From Halalkalibaculum roseum (GTDB lineage: Bacteria > Bacteroidota > Rhodothermia > Balneolales > Balneolaceae): a stretch of 64,000 bases of DNA. A program made the translations under genes and the position numbers. This document shows, piece after piece, positions 35,177 through 43,273 of this stretch. The stretch is taken from the NCBI RefSeq assembly GCF_011059145.1, contig NZ_JAALLT010000001.1, positions 789,250-853,249 on the forward strand, read 5' to 3'. Below the pieces are notes generated by a model. It was not told where the DNA came from. It worked only from the letters and a program-made list of their open reading frames with translations, and did not search any database. Positions within the stretch are counted from its first letter, which is position 1, and every line of letters begins with the position of its first letter.

Positions 35177-36889
35177 ATGGAATCAGTAATAAATGAGATA
35201 ACCTATGAACTGCTCTCTTTTGATGAAGCAGTGAAAAATCGTCTCTCTTCATTGGAAAGGGAATATATCAATGAGCGATTATGGAATAGAGATGCCACAC
35301 TATGGAAAGATGACAGGAAATCAGCCGAAAAGATTTCTGAGTCTCTTGGCTGGATGGATACCCCGTCCCGGATGACCCCGGTATTGCCGGAAATAATAGA
35401 ACTTGTTCGAAAAGTTAGGTCAGACGGATATTCGCATGTAATTGTATTGGGCATGGGCGGCAACACCCTGGCTTCACTTGTTTTTGCCCGCACATTTGGA
35501 ACCGGTAAAAACGGGCTGGAACTTTCCATTATTGACACGACTGATCCGGCCGAAATTCAAAGAATAGAACAGAAAGCGTCCCTCAGGGAAACGCTGTTTA
35601 TCGTTGCCAGTAAATCGGGAGTAGAGGCAGAAACGAGTGCCCTTGCAGAATACTTTTATAATAAGTTGAAGGCCATTAATGGAGTTAATCCCGGAAATCA
35701 CTTTGTGGCGATTACCGATCGGGGCACACCGCTGGCTGAAAAAGCGCGGGGATTGCACTACCGTCAAATCTTTTTGAATTTTGAAGGCATTGCAAGTCAC
35801 TTCTCGGCACTCTCTTATTTTGGGATGGTGCCTGCTGCTTTAATGGGTCTGGATGTGGAAGATTTGTTAGGACGAGCAGTACGCATGCAGCAGATCTGTC
35901 AAACGCATAATACCCCCTCCGAAAATCCGGCAATCAGACTGGGTGCCATAATGGGAGAAATGGCCATTCAGAACCGCAATAAGCTGACGATCGTACTCCC
36001 GGATTCGTTATCGACTCTCGGGCTTTGGCTGGAACAGTTGATAGCCGAAGGTACCGGTAAAGAGGGAAAAGGCATTTTACCGATAACCGGCGAACTGTTG
36101 GAACCCTCACTGTACCGGGATGACAGGCTATTTGTATACCTGCATCTTCAAGGTGAACATCAGCCTGAAATCACCGGTAAATTGCAGCAATTAACGAAAG
36201 CCGGGCATCCACTGGTTAGCATCGCCGTAGAAAGCATGTCTGATATCGCCGGAGAATTTTATCGCTGGGAAATGGCCGTCGCGGTCGCCGGTTCGATCAT
36301 TGGTGTAAATGTTTTTGATCAACCCAATGTGGAAGAAAGCAAAGAGCGAACCAATCAGATTTTGGGTAAATATGAGAAAGAAGGGGCCCTGCCCGTTATG
36401 GATCCGGCGATAACAGAGGGCAAGCTCACCTTTTTTACCTATCGTAATAAATTTGATAATGCGGTAGCGTTGCTGGATACCTTTATGAATGCGGAGCATG
36501 TCGGCGACTATCTTGCCATACAGGCATTTCTCCCGGAGGAACCGCAAACCGATCTGCTGCTTCAGAAGTTCAGGAACGTTCTTCAACAACGGCTAAAAAG
36601 GGCCACAACCCTTGCCTATGGTCCTCGTTTTTTACATTCCACCGGCCAGTATCATAAGGGAGGACCCAATACCGGATTATATATACAATTGATTGGGGAC
36701 GATCAGGTTACGATTGAGGTCCCGGGGAAAAACTACTCCTTCGGCACATTCAAACGCGCACAGGCTGATGGGGATTTTACCCTCATGGAGGTTCATAGCA
36801 GAAGAATCATTCGGGTGGACTTGAATGGCGATATTCACAGCGGGATGGCTAAACTGATTGATTTGGTTACGCCTACTGAACTTGCTTGA
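35177..36889 (+). CDS. Stand-alone phosphoglucose-isomerase domain of the transaldolase/PGI fusion type
   Basis: A 570-residue protein with the sugar-isomerase motifs VIVLGMGGNTLASLVF, IVASKSGVEAETSAL and LGLWLEQLIAEGTGKEGKG, and the ending YGPRFLHSTGQYHKGG. In many bacteria this module is the C-terminal half of a bifunctional transaldolase/glucose-6-phosphate isomerase of about 950 residues. Here the transaldolase half is absent. The usual SKSGTT substrate loop reads SKSGVE and the usual GGSSL reads GGNTL, so activity is not certain. If active it would interconvert glucose-6-phosphate and fructose-6-phosphate. It lies behind a three-box motif, suggesting stress or stationary-phase expression. 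Confidence 0.82.
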   Translation: MESVINEITYELLSFDEAVKNRLSSLEREYINERLWNRDATLWKDDRKSAEKISESLGWMDTPSRMTPVLPEIIELVRKVRSDGYSHVIVLGMGGNTLASLVFARTFGTGKNGLELSIIDTTDPAEIQRIEQKASLRETLFIVASKSGVEAETSALAEYFYNKLKAINGVNPGNHFVAITDRGTPLAEKARGLHYRQIFLNFEGIASHFSALSYFGMVPAALMGLDVEDLLGRAVRMQQICQTHNTPSENPAIRLGAIMGEMAIQNRNKLTIVLPDSLSTLGLWLEQLIAEGTGKEGKGILPITGELLEPSLYRDDRLFVYLHLQGEHQPEITGKLQQLTKAGHPLVSIAVESMSDIAGEFYRWEMAVAVAGSIIGVNVFDQPNVEESKERTNQILGKYEKEGALPVMDPAITEGKLTFFTYRNKFDNAVALLDTFMNAEHVGDYLAIQAFLPEEPQTDLLLQKFRNVLQQRLKRATTLAYGPRFLHSTGQYHKGGPNTGLYIQLIGDDQVTIEVPGKNYSFGTFKRAQADGDFTLMEVHSRRIIRVDLNGDIHSGMAKLIDLVTPTELA

Positions 36890-37070
36890 CAACGTACTAT
36901 ATACTATTGCTAAACCTCCTTATTTACAGAGACCTTTGCAAACTTCAATCTTTTCATTCTAAGCTTGTTGAAAAATCTCCCAATTCCTTAAGTAACCGTT
37001 GAAGGGAGTTCCTTCTCCGCCGGCGGATCAGGATGACTGCCTCATTTTTAAAAGGCCTCTTTTCATAGGA

Positions 37071-38327
37071 TCACTTTATTCCATTACGTATTGGATTTGT
37101 TTTCTCCTTCAAAGATATAGATGACAGCAACTTTCCTAAGTTATCAACCGGCAGAGGCAATGAAATTGAAAACTGTGTTCCGTTGTTATTTTTTCCAGCC
37201 TTTACCGATATGGATCCTCCTGTCCGGGTGACCATCTGATTGATATCTGTGAGGCCTCTCCCAAAACTCTGCTCACCATTGGTACCGGCTGATCTGGTAA
37301 CCTCAATACCATTATTAAAAGCTGCAATCTGATCGGCAGACATACCCTTTCCATTATCCGTAACGGTAATATCCAGGATGTCTTTGTTCTTATCCGTTTC
37401 CCGGGTTATTGTAGTTTCAATAGCACCGTTTTCCGGGGTAAATTTAATGGCATTCGAAAGAAGATTACCGATGATCTGCAACAGCTCAAGAGTAAAAGCA
37501 TGTGACACATTAAGGTCGGCATCTATATGGTTGACAAACTTCAGGGAAAGTCCCTTTGCCTTTGCAGGGGGATGGTACAAGTGCTTCAATTGTTCAATGA
37601 TTACCTCTACACTACTTTCTTCCTGCTTTTTATGCCCGTTGCTTCCCGTCTTTGTATCTACCAATACCTCATCAATAATATCGAGGATTGTTTCAGCAGA
37701 TTCTTTTATCATCGTGAGTTCCTGAGTAGGAAATTCAGTGTTATCCTTCTCCTCGGTTAAAAGATCTGAAATCCCTAGAATACCACTTATCGGGGAGCGC
37801 AGATCGTGATTAAGTTTATGAAAGCAATCATTCAATGCCTCTAAATTTGAAGCCAAACCTCTGTATTTGTTTTCATATTCAATGGCATTCATAACTAATT
37901 GGGCAAGATATCGGAACTGCTCCTTTTGTTTGTTTGAAACATGTTTTGTTTTGGTGTCTAGCACGTAGATAACCCCAATATCCCTGCCGTTTATAGTAGT
38001 GAGTTTTGCACTGCAGTAATATTGAAAACCGGGTGGGGTCTTCACATATGAGTGATCTTTATAAAGCTTGTTATTTGTAAGATCCCCAATTTCAGATATT
38101 TTTCCGTTCTTCCTGATGGCATTATAGCTGATAAGATCTTTATAAACGGCTTCATCTACATTGGGTGCTACCACGTCCTGATAATGAGCATCCCTAATGT
38201 GAATTTCACAAACAGGTGCATCCATGATGTGTTGAGCCAACTCTATATATGGCTGTAGGTTCAGGTATTGCCTATTTACTTCGGCAGCAAGAGAAGCTGG
38301 GTCTTGAATTTGTAGCTCTTCATCCAT
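37071..38327 (-). CDS. GAF-domain sensor histidine kinase
   Basis: A 418-residue cytosolic kinase. It has an N-terminal GAF-like sensor (about 25-150: FQYYCSAKLTTINGRDIGVI then YVLDTKTK), a HisKA phosphoacceptor helix (FHKLNHDLRSPISGILG, histidine near 175), and a HATPase domain with N box NLLSNAIKFTPENG, G1 DNGKGM and G2 FGRGLTDI. No receiver or membrane segment. No response-regulator gene is adjacent, so it is an orphan kinase. It lies 53 bp after a small gene that has the three-box motif, so the two may share a transcript. Confidence 0.92.
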   Translation of the reverse strand: MDEELQIQDPASLAAEVNRQYLNLQPYIELAQHIMDAPVCEIHIRDAHYQDVVAPNVDEAVYKDLISYNAIRKNGKISEIGDLTNNKLYKDHSYVKTPPGFQYYCSAKLTTINGRDIGVIYVLDTKTKHVSNKQKEQFRYLAQLVMNAIEYENKYRGLASNLEALNDCFHKLNHDLRSPISGILGISDLLTEEKDNTEFPTQELTMIKESAETILDIIDEVLVDTKTGSNGHKKQEESSVEVIIEQLKHLYHPPAKAKGLSLKFVNHIDADLNVSHAFTLELLQIIGNLLSNAIKFTPENGAIETTITRETDKNKDILDITVTDNGKGMSADQIAAFNNGIEVTRSAGTNGEQSFGRGLTDINQMVTRTGGSISVKAGKNNNGTQFSISLPLPVDNLGKLLSSISLKEKTNPIRNGIK

Positions 38328-38380
38328 ATTTAAAACAATTGCTAAGGGGGGTTATGGTGAATGGAAGTCACTTTTAAGCA

Positions 38381-38503
38381 TTAATCCTTATTGTTCTCAA
38401 CTTTCTTTTCTTCCTCTTTTGACTCTGTAGCTTTCCTCCACCTGGAGTCAGACTTTTTTGGCGATGAAGATTTTTTCTGTTGGTCTTTATTATGCATATC
38501 CAT
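38381..38503 (-). CDS. Very small hydrophilic protein, 40 residues
   Basis: The frame reads MDMHNKDQQKKSSSPKKSDS and then RWRKATESKEEEKKVENNKD. It is lysine-, serine- and glutamate-rich, with no domain. It is called mainly because the three-box motif ends 64 bp before its ATG, the distance seen for several well-supported genes, and because it sits just ahead of the kinase gene. It may alternatively be a 5' leader of the kinase transcript. Confidence 0.45.
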   Translation of the reverse strand: MDMHNKDQQKKSSSPKKSDSRWRKATESKEEEKKVENNKD

Positions 38504-38566
38504 TTCCTGTGCTATTCATCCAGATTTACAAATGTTATTTAAATATAATATTTACCTAACAGGTAT

Positions 38567-38603
38567 TATTACACAAATCCTAAAGAGCTTTACATATTTC
38601 TCA
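38567..38603 (-). promoter_or_regulatory. Three-box motif upstream of the 40-codon gene and kinase
   Basis: Boxes TGAGAAATA, TGTAAA (+9) and TGTAATA (+21), 64 bp before the small gene. Confidence 0.7.
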
Positions 38604-39063
38604 TATTTCGGCTTCTGAATAAGTAATCTCAGAATTTCAAATTTCATGACGTGTAGGTAGGAAAGTGGAATGCAAGTGCTTAACAAAAAAAAACGCATTT
38701 ATAAACCGGTCATTTTTCAACCGACTTTGTCAGGTCTTAACCCCTCTTCAAAGCTTATCAGATGGCTTTGCGAAACCCATACTTCCGCTCTGAGGTGGCT
38801 GCACCGCCGATGTTATTTGCTCATTAAGAGGGAGTACAACCTTGAGCTATGGGTTGGGGGGGGCAAAGCATTCTATCATTACTCAAATGCTATTATCCAT
38901 GCATCTGCAGATAGCACCTGGCTTCTAAGGCTGCCTGCTTCGTAGGTCTGTTTGGCTAAACCAAAGAAGATCTCAGAGAACCGCAGAGTTTCACTGAGGA
39001 TTTCTTTGCGGTTCTCCATGCCGCCTCTGAGTAACTTTGTGTAATAGTTACCCTTTACTTAAC
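38604..39063. other. Intergenic region with hairpin related to the GxxExxY repeats
   Basis: About 460 bases without a supported gene. At 38976-39016 a perfect 10-bp stem (GAGAACCGCA/TGCGGTTCTC) encloses sequence rich in CAGAG/CTGAG words, similar in style to the repeats around 40.5 and 41.2 kb. Confidence 0.45.
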
Positions 39064-39101
39064 TGTAAGTTATATAACATTTATTACTAAACATGTAACG
39101 G
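39064..39101 (+). promoter_or_regulatory. Three-box motif upstream of the 39254-39700 gene
   Basis: Boxes TGTAAGTTA, TATAAC (+9) and TGTAACGG (+21), about 150 bp before the ATG. Confidence 0.75.
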
Positions 39102-39253
39102 ATCCAGGCGACAGTATGCATACCTTTTTTTTGGATGATGCTTAAAATCAATAAGAATAAGAAGAGCAAATGATGAGGATATTTTCGAAAAGCCCCATCT
39201 CATGATGACAGCATCAATCAGAAGATCAATAATTTTATAACTAAATAAATCTA

Positions 39254-39700
39254 ATGATGAGAACACTTCACCTAATTACCGTTTCCGTTTTCCTGGTATT
39301 TGCCATTCAGTCTGCAGCTGTTGCACAGTCGATTAATCTTACAGAAACATTTAAGAAGAATTTTAACGAAACAGTTCAGGAAGTTCATAAAAGCCAGGAT
39401 GCAACGGAAAAAAGAACGCTGCTAAACGAATCATTCAGTAAAATGACCCGGGCAATCGAGCGTATTGAAGCAAAAGCGAATCTTTCTGAAGAGGAAATCG
39501 CCCAGCTTGCAGCTTATAAGAGTGAAATACAAGAAAAAAAGAGTGAGTTAAATGGAACCGATGGTTTTAACAAAGTACTTGATAAAGACCTCAACAACTT
39601 CTCTGATTATGCTCAACAACAAATGGAGCAGGCTGACAAAACGATCACTATTGGAGTGACAGTAGCCCTTTTAGTTGTAATCATACTCTTGCTATTGTAG
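39254..39700 (+). CDS. Exported helical protein with C-terminal membrane anchor, 148 residues
   Basis: Signal peptide (LITVSVFLVFAIQSAAVAQ), then a charged helical domain (residues about 25-125; ERIEAKANLSEEEIAQLAAY) and a C-terminal membrane helix (ITIGVTVALLVVIILLLL). No recognised family. It would sit in the periplasm, tethered by its tail. It is under the three-box motif and closed by a hairpin terminator, so it is monocistronic. Function unknown. Confidence 0.75.
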   Translation: MMRTLHLITVSVFLVFAIQSAAVAQSINLTETFKKNFNETVQEVHKSQDATEKRTLLNESFSKMTRAIERIEAKANLSEEEIAQLAAYKSEIQEKKSELNGTDGFNKVLDKDLNNFSDYAQQQMEQADKTITIGVTVALLVVIILLLL

Positions 39701-39725
39701 TAAGTACTTCCGGTTATAAGATAAT

Positions 39726-39753
39726 AATCTCCTCCCTGTAGTGGGGGGAGATT
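39726..39753 (+). terminator. Terminator after the 39254-39700 gene
   Basis: An 11-bp stem with one G-U pair (AATCTCCTCCC/GGGGGGAGATT) and a 6-base loop, 25 bp after the stop. Confidence 0.8.
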
Positions 39754-39879
39754 GTTATCTCAATTTAATTCTCCGATCAGTTATGTAATTTAAATGAGTT
39801 CTCATTCTCCATTATTCTGATTGTATTTTCTACGGAGTGATGCTCAAGCCATGAATTGGTCAATAACTACCATTGGACC

Positions 39880-40464
39880 ATGCCGGTTATTAAGGTGAAC
39901 AACTCTTCTTTTGCAAAAGGTATTCAGCGGGTTCTTCTGACAGACGATCAGATATTTGATCTGGTGATACTTTCTACCTGTAACAACGGAAATCCTGAAA
40001 TAGCATCCCATCTAATAACTTTTACTGATCACCTGTTGGCATCCCCCCCCAAAAAAAACTTACATTTGTCCCATATTGATTCCGATAGAATGGCCATCCT
40101 GGAAGAGGATTCACAGCCATCATCCGAACAATTGGCTTGGTCAATGGCCGAACAAACCTACCGGCGACTGGCAGCAACTATTCAGACTACTATAACGCTG
40201 GCTTTATATGACCTTGGCCTGGTAGATTCTGGTATAAACGAATTGCACACAGCTACCTTAGCACAAGAACAATCGGCACAGACCCATCTCATTCAGAACA
40301 AAGTGGGTTGTGCACAGTTTACTTTTTTCGATGCCGAAAAATATCGAGCAGGGGTAAAGACGTGGTATAAGCCGGCACGTTTTGGAAGAGGTGGAAAATT
40401 AGAATCGCATTCAGGTTGGGGTTGTGAGCCACCGTTAAAAACTGATGCTGCTGTGAACAATTGA
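39880..40464 (+). CDS. Hypothetical protein, possible truncated clostripain-like (clan CD) peptidase
   Basis: The frame opens at 39856 right after an in-frame stop; the first ATG is at 39880 (MPVIKVNNSSF). The segment FDLVILSTCNNGNPEIASHL followed by a FTDHLLAS strand and LHLSHID resembles the catalytic-cysteine region of C11/clostripain-like peptidases (D-x-x-x-x-x-x-C-x-x-G ... a-d-x-x-x-a-S). The part that would carry the catalytic histidine is missing, so this may be a remnant of a larger gene. A C8A8 run at 40043-40058 lies inside the frame and adds residues (PPKK) at a spot where the motif would be shorter. The C-terminus is unlike any known fold. Confidence 0.4.
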   Translation: MPVIKVNNSSFAKGIQRVLLTDDQIFDLVILSTCNNGNPEIASHLITFTDHLLASPPKKNLHLSHIDSDRMAILEEDSQPSSEQLAWSMAEQTYRRLAATIQTTITLALYDLGLVDSGINELHTATLAQEQSAQTHLIQNKVGCAQFTFFDAEKYRAGVKTWYKPARFGRGGKLESHSGWGCEPPLKTDAAVNN

Positions 40465-40494
40465 CCTAAACTCAATTTAACCCTTTGAAAAGCT

Positions 40495-40685
40495 TAACCA
40501 CAGAGGTATGCAGAGGGTAACGCAGGGGTGCACGGAGAAGAATATTTTATCGAGGACTGTTAAAGAGGTTTACGCTCCCCATCCTCAGATTAAAACGCTT
40601 TAAGCTCTATCAACAAAAAGACTAACACCTCAAAGGGGGCCTCTTCCGTGGTACTCCCTGAAATTCTCTGTGCCCCTCCGCGGTT
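40495..40685 (+). repeat. Repeat element flanking the GxxExxY gene, left copy
   Basis: Starts TTAACCACAGAGG and ends CCCCTCCGCGGTT, so its ends are imperfect inverted repeats. It aligns with 41141-41307 along most of its length (GCACGGAG, ATATTTTA, AAGCTYTATCAA, CCGTGGT blocks in the same order). Confidence 0.65.
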
Positions 40686-40753
40686 TATAAAACTATGTAA
40701 GGAATCCTGCCTCTATCGGTCTTACATAGAAAAAATGTATTTTTAAATCGTGT

Positions 40754-41128
40754 ATGATTTATCAAGAGCTGACTCATAACGTAATAGGTTTATGTATGGA
40801 GATTCACAGCGCATTGGGGCCGGGATTGCTGGAATCAGCTTATCAGGAGTGCCTTTTCTACAAGTTGGAACAGAATGGCTTGTATGTTCAAAAACAGAAA
40901 CCGATGCCTGTAATTTATGAAGAGGTGAAGCTGGATTGCGGCTATCGTATCGATTTGTTGATTGAAGATAAGATTATACTTGAGATTAAATCTGTCGAAA
41001 TTTTACATGACGTTCATTTGGCCCAAATATTGACCTATCTAAAACTTGGAAATTATAAACTAGGACTTCTGCTAAACTTCAATGTTGCACATCTGCGTGA
41101 CGGTTTAAAGCGGGTTATAAATACATAG
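40754..41128 (+). CDS. GxxExxY protein (PD-(D/E)xK-like)
   Basis: A 124-residue protein with the family signature GPGLLESAYQECL (G-x-x-E-x-x-Y) and a nuclease-like core YRIDLLIEDKIILEIKSVE (D...ExK). It ends with the usual YLKLGNYKLGLLLNFN. GxxExxY proteins are widespread, patchily distributed and of unknown function. The gene sits between two related repeat elements, which suggests it moves or is maintained with them. The start is the first ATG, about 70 bp after the left repeat. Confidence 0.92.
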   Translation: MIYQELTHNVIGLCMEIHSALGPGLLESAYQECLFYKLEQNGLYVQKQKPMPVIYEEVKLDCGYRIDLLIEDKIILEIKSVEILHDVHLAQILTYLKLGNYKLGLLLNFNVAHLRDGLKRVINT

Positions 41129-41140
41129 ATATGCAATCTT

Positions 41141-41307
41141 TTAACCGCGGAGGGGCACGGAGGTTTGCGCAGAGGAGCACGGAGGGGGATATTTTACGGT
41201 TGATAGAGTCTTGAATATTTTTTGCCCACTCGGCTTTGAGGTCGAAATGTATCAAGCTTTATCAAACAGACCTTAACACTACAAACAAGTTATTCCTCCG
41301 TGGTTCC
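41141..41307 (+). repeat. Repeat element flanking the GxxExxY gene, right copy
   Basis: Starts TTAACCGCGGAGG and ends CCTCCGTGGTT, giving terminal inverted repeats. It begins 13 bp after the GxxExxY stop and is a diverged direct copy of 40495-40685. Its first 45 bases also match the reverse strand of the end of the left copy. Confidence 0.65.
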
Positions 41308-41502
41308 AAAGAAATTTTTTCGGAAGAATCGCTTTGGTATTATGGGAGTCGTCCGGGAATACTGTCAGCTTATGATTCCAAGTAAAACAATTATTCCAGC
41401 CACAGACACATCTTTGGTGGAATTCATGTTTCTAAAATCTCAAGAGGATGACATTGAACTTGTTTGTAGCTGGCAAGAGATAAAATCCAACCACTAAACT
41501 TG

Positions 41503-42624
41503 TTAACCTAACTTAAACTCATACTTGGGCTCGGAATAGCTAAACTCGGGGTCACCGAATTTTTTGAGTGTGCGATAATGTGAGGCCACCGCATCGAAGA
41601 AAGTATCATGGTGATTGTAAGGAATGCCAAACTCATTAGCTGTCTTTTCCACAATATGGCTTATGTCTGGGTAGTGCACACTACAGGTTCTCGGGAACAG
41701 GTGATGCTCAATCTGGAAGTTCAATCCTCCTACAAACCAGCATAAGGCCTTGTTGTCGCGCGCAAAATTATTGGTAGTAACCATCTCGTGAATCATCCAG
41801 TGCTCATCAATCATATTCTCTTGGTCAGGCATCGGGTGATCGGTTTCTTCCACGACGTGGGCAAGCTGGAATATAATACCCAGTATCAGGCCGGCTGTCA
41901 GATGAAGAGTTAGAAAGCCGATCAAAAGATGAACCCAGGTAATATCAAGTAAAAGCATCGGTAGCACCAGCATGTAGGTGTAGTAGATTGCCTTGGTTAC
42001 AAACAGGATGATCCACTCGCTGACAGGGTGGCTTTTATTATTGTATGGGCCGATATGGTCTTTCAGGAAATGCTTGTAATCCTTCACAAATACCCAGAAG
42101 ATGGTAGCCAGACTATAGGCAAAGAATGCCAGGACATGTTGAAAGCGATGGATGGGTTTCCATTCGGCGTGAGGAGAAAGCCGTATAAATCCGGCCACTT
42201 CCAGGTCTTCGTCGTGCTCGTGAATATTGGTATAGGTATGATGGATGATGTTGTGAGTGATCTTCCAGATGTAACCGTTTGCTCCCATCAGGTCGAACGT
42301 ATATCCAAGTGCCTTATTGATATACTTGTTGGAAGAGTAGGCGCCGTGCAGGGCATCGTGCGATACCGAAAAGCCGACGCCGGCCATTCCGATGCCCATT
42401 AAAAATGTGAGGAACCACATCGCCAAGAGGGGGAGCTGTCCCGATATGATCAAAGCATAAGAGCCGAAATAGAGGGTCAGCAGCACTATGGTTTTTATAA
42501 CCATCTGAAGGTTGGCATGCCTGGATAGGTCATGCTCTTTAAAGTAGTGGTCTACGCGCTCCTTTACGGTTTTACTGAATTCCCTGCTGATACTGTTATT
42601 GAATGTTACTTTTTCGACTGACAT
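41503..42624 (-). CDS. Membrane fatty-acid desaturase (acyl-lipid/acyl-CoA type)
   Basis: A 373-residue integral membrane di-iron enzyme with all three histidine boxes: HDALH, HNIIHHTYTNIHEHDED, and QIEHHLFP. The Q at the start of the third box is typical of front-end (delta-5/delta-6-like) and linoleoyl-type desaturases. There is no fused cytochrome b5 domain. Four or more membrane segments alternate with the boxes. It would introduce double bonds into membrane acyl chains using O2 and a ferredoxin or similar donor. It is under a three-box motif with the last box 61 bp upstream, so membrane fluidity control is part of the shared regulon. Confidence 0.93.
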   Translation of the reverse strand: MSVEKVTFNNSISREFSKTVKERVDHYFKEHDLSRHANLQMVIKTIVLLTLYFGSYALIISGQLPLLAMWFLTFLMGIGMAGVGFSVSHDALHGAYSSNKYINKALGYTFDLMGANGYIWKITHNIIHHTYTNIHEHDEDLEVAGFIRLSPHAEWKPIHRFQHVLAFFAYSLATIFWVFVKDYKHFLKDHIGPYNNKSHPVSEWIILFVTKAIYYTYMLVLPMLLLDITWVHLLIGFLTLHLTAGLILGIIFQLAHVVEETDHPMPDQENMIDEHWMIHEMVTTNNFARDNKALCWFVGGLNFQIEHHLFPRTCSVHYPDISHIVEKTANEFGIPYNHHDTFFDAVASHYRTLKKFGDPEFSYSEPKYEFKLG

Positions 42625-42684
42625 ACTGTTAAACTCTTTAATGCAACTTATGCATTAAAGATGTCAAAACTCTAGTCATAGGGT

Positions 42685-42720
42685 CTTACATAAATTTTGG
42701 AAAATGTTACACATTTTACA
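42685..42720 (-). promoter_or_regulatory. Three-box motif upstream of the desaturase gene
   Basis: Boxes TGTAAAATG, TGTAAC (+9) and TGTAAG (+21), 61 bp before the start. Confidence 0.75.
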
Positions 42721-43273
42721 CACTTATGGAATAACCCTTTATCAAATACAGAATAGGCGAGTTGCCGGAAGGGCCGGTTTATTCCCCGATGGTGTTGGCA
42801 GAATTTACCTATAAATGTAGCTTTAAATGTATCTGGATAGACTTTCACGGTGTCTCTCTGCTTGCATGGGTTAAGGCGGCTTTAAAAATTACGTAACTGT
42901 TGGGGTATTATTAGAGCTTGAAAGAGTTAAACAATACCTGGCGAATTGATACCGAGGCCGGCACATTCTCAATTAGCGCAAGGATATGATTGATAATGGT
43001 GGTATCTTGTAAAAAATGAGCATCTGAGAGGTTCGTATCCGAATGTTACCTACTACACAGTGATTGGCTAAGTCAGCAGTTCTGTAAAGCCATCAACACC
43101 GCTTATTCCACTACCTGCCAAAGCGAATATCATTATTACATATTGTTTTACAGCGTAAAGGGAAAGAAAAACCAAACCGAATAAATTTTGCGCGTGAAAA
43201 CCTAGGTTTGGTACAGATATAGTATCAACGAAGGCCCGGCGATTTTGCAATAACGTTTAACATAGACTGATTT
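42721..43273. other. Intergenic region upstream of the aminotransferase operon
   Basis: About 550 bases without a gene. It should hold the promoter of the plus-strand operon. No three-box motif is present in that orientation. Confidence 0.4.

Noticed and set aside
38670-38945. Plus-strand frame of 91 codons
   Set aside because: No recognisable motif, poor start context, odd composition (many W, H, R) and a region full of repeat-like sequence.
41300-41497. Plus-strand frame of 65 codons after the right GxxExxY repeat
   Set aside because: It begins inside the repeat and shows no family features.
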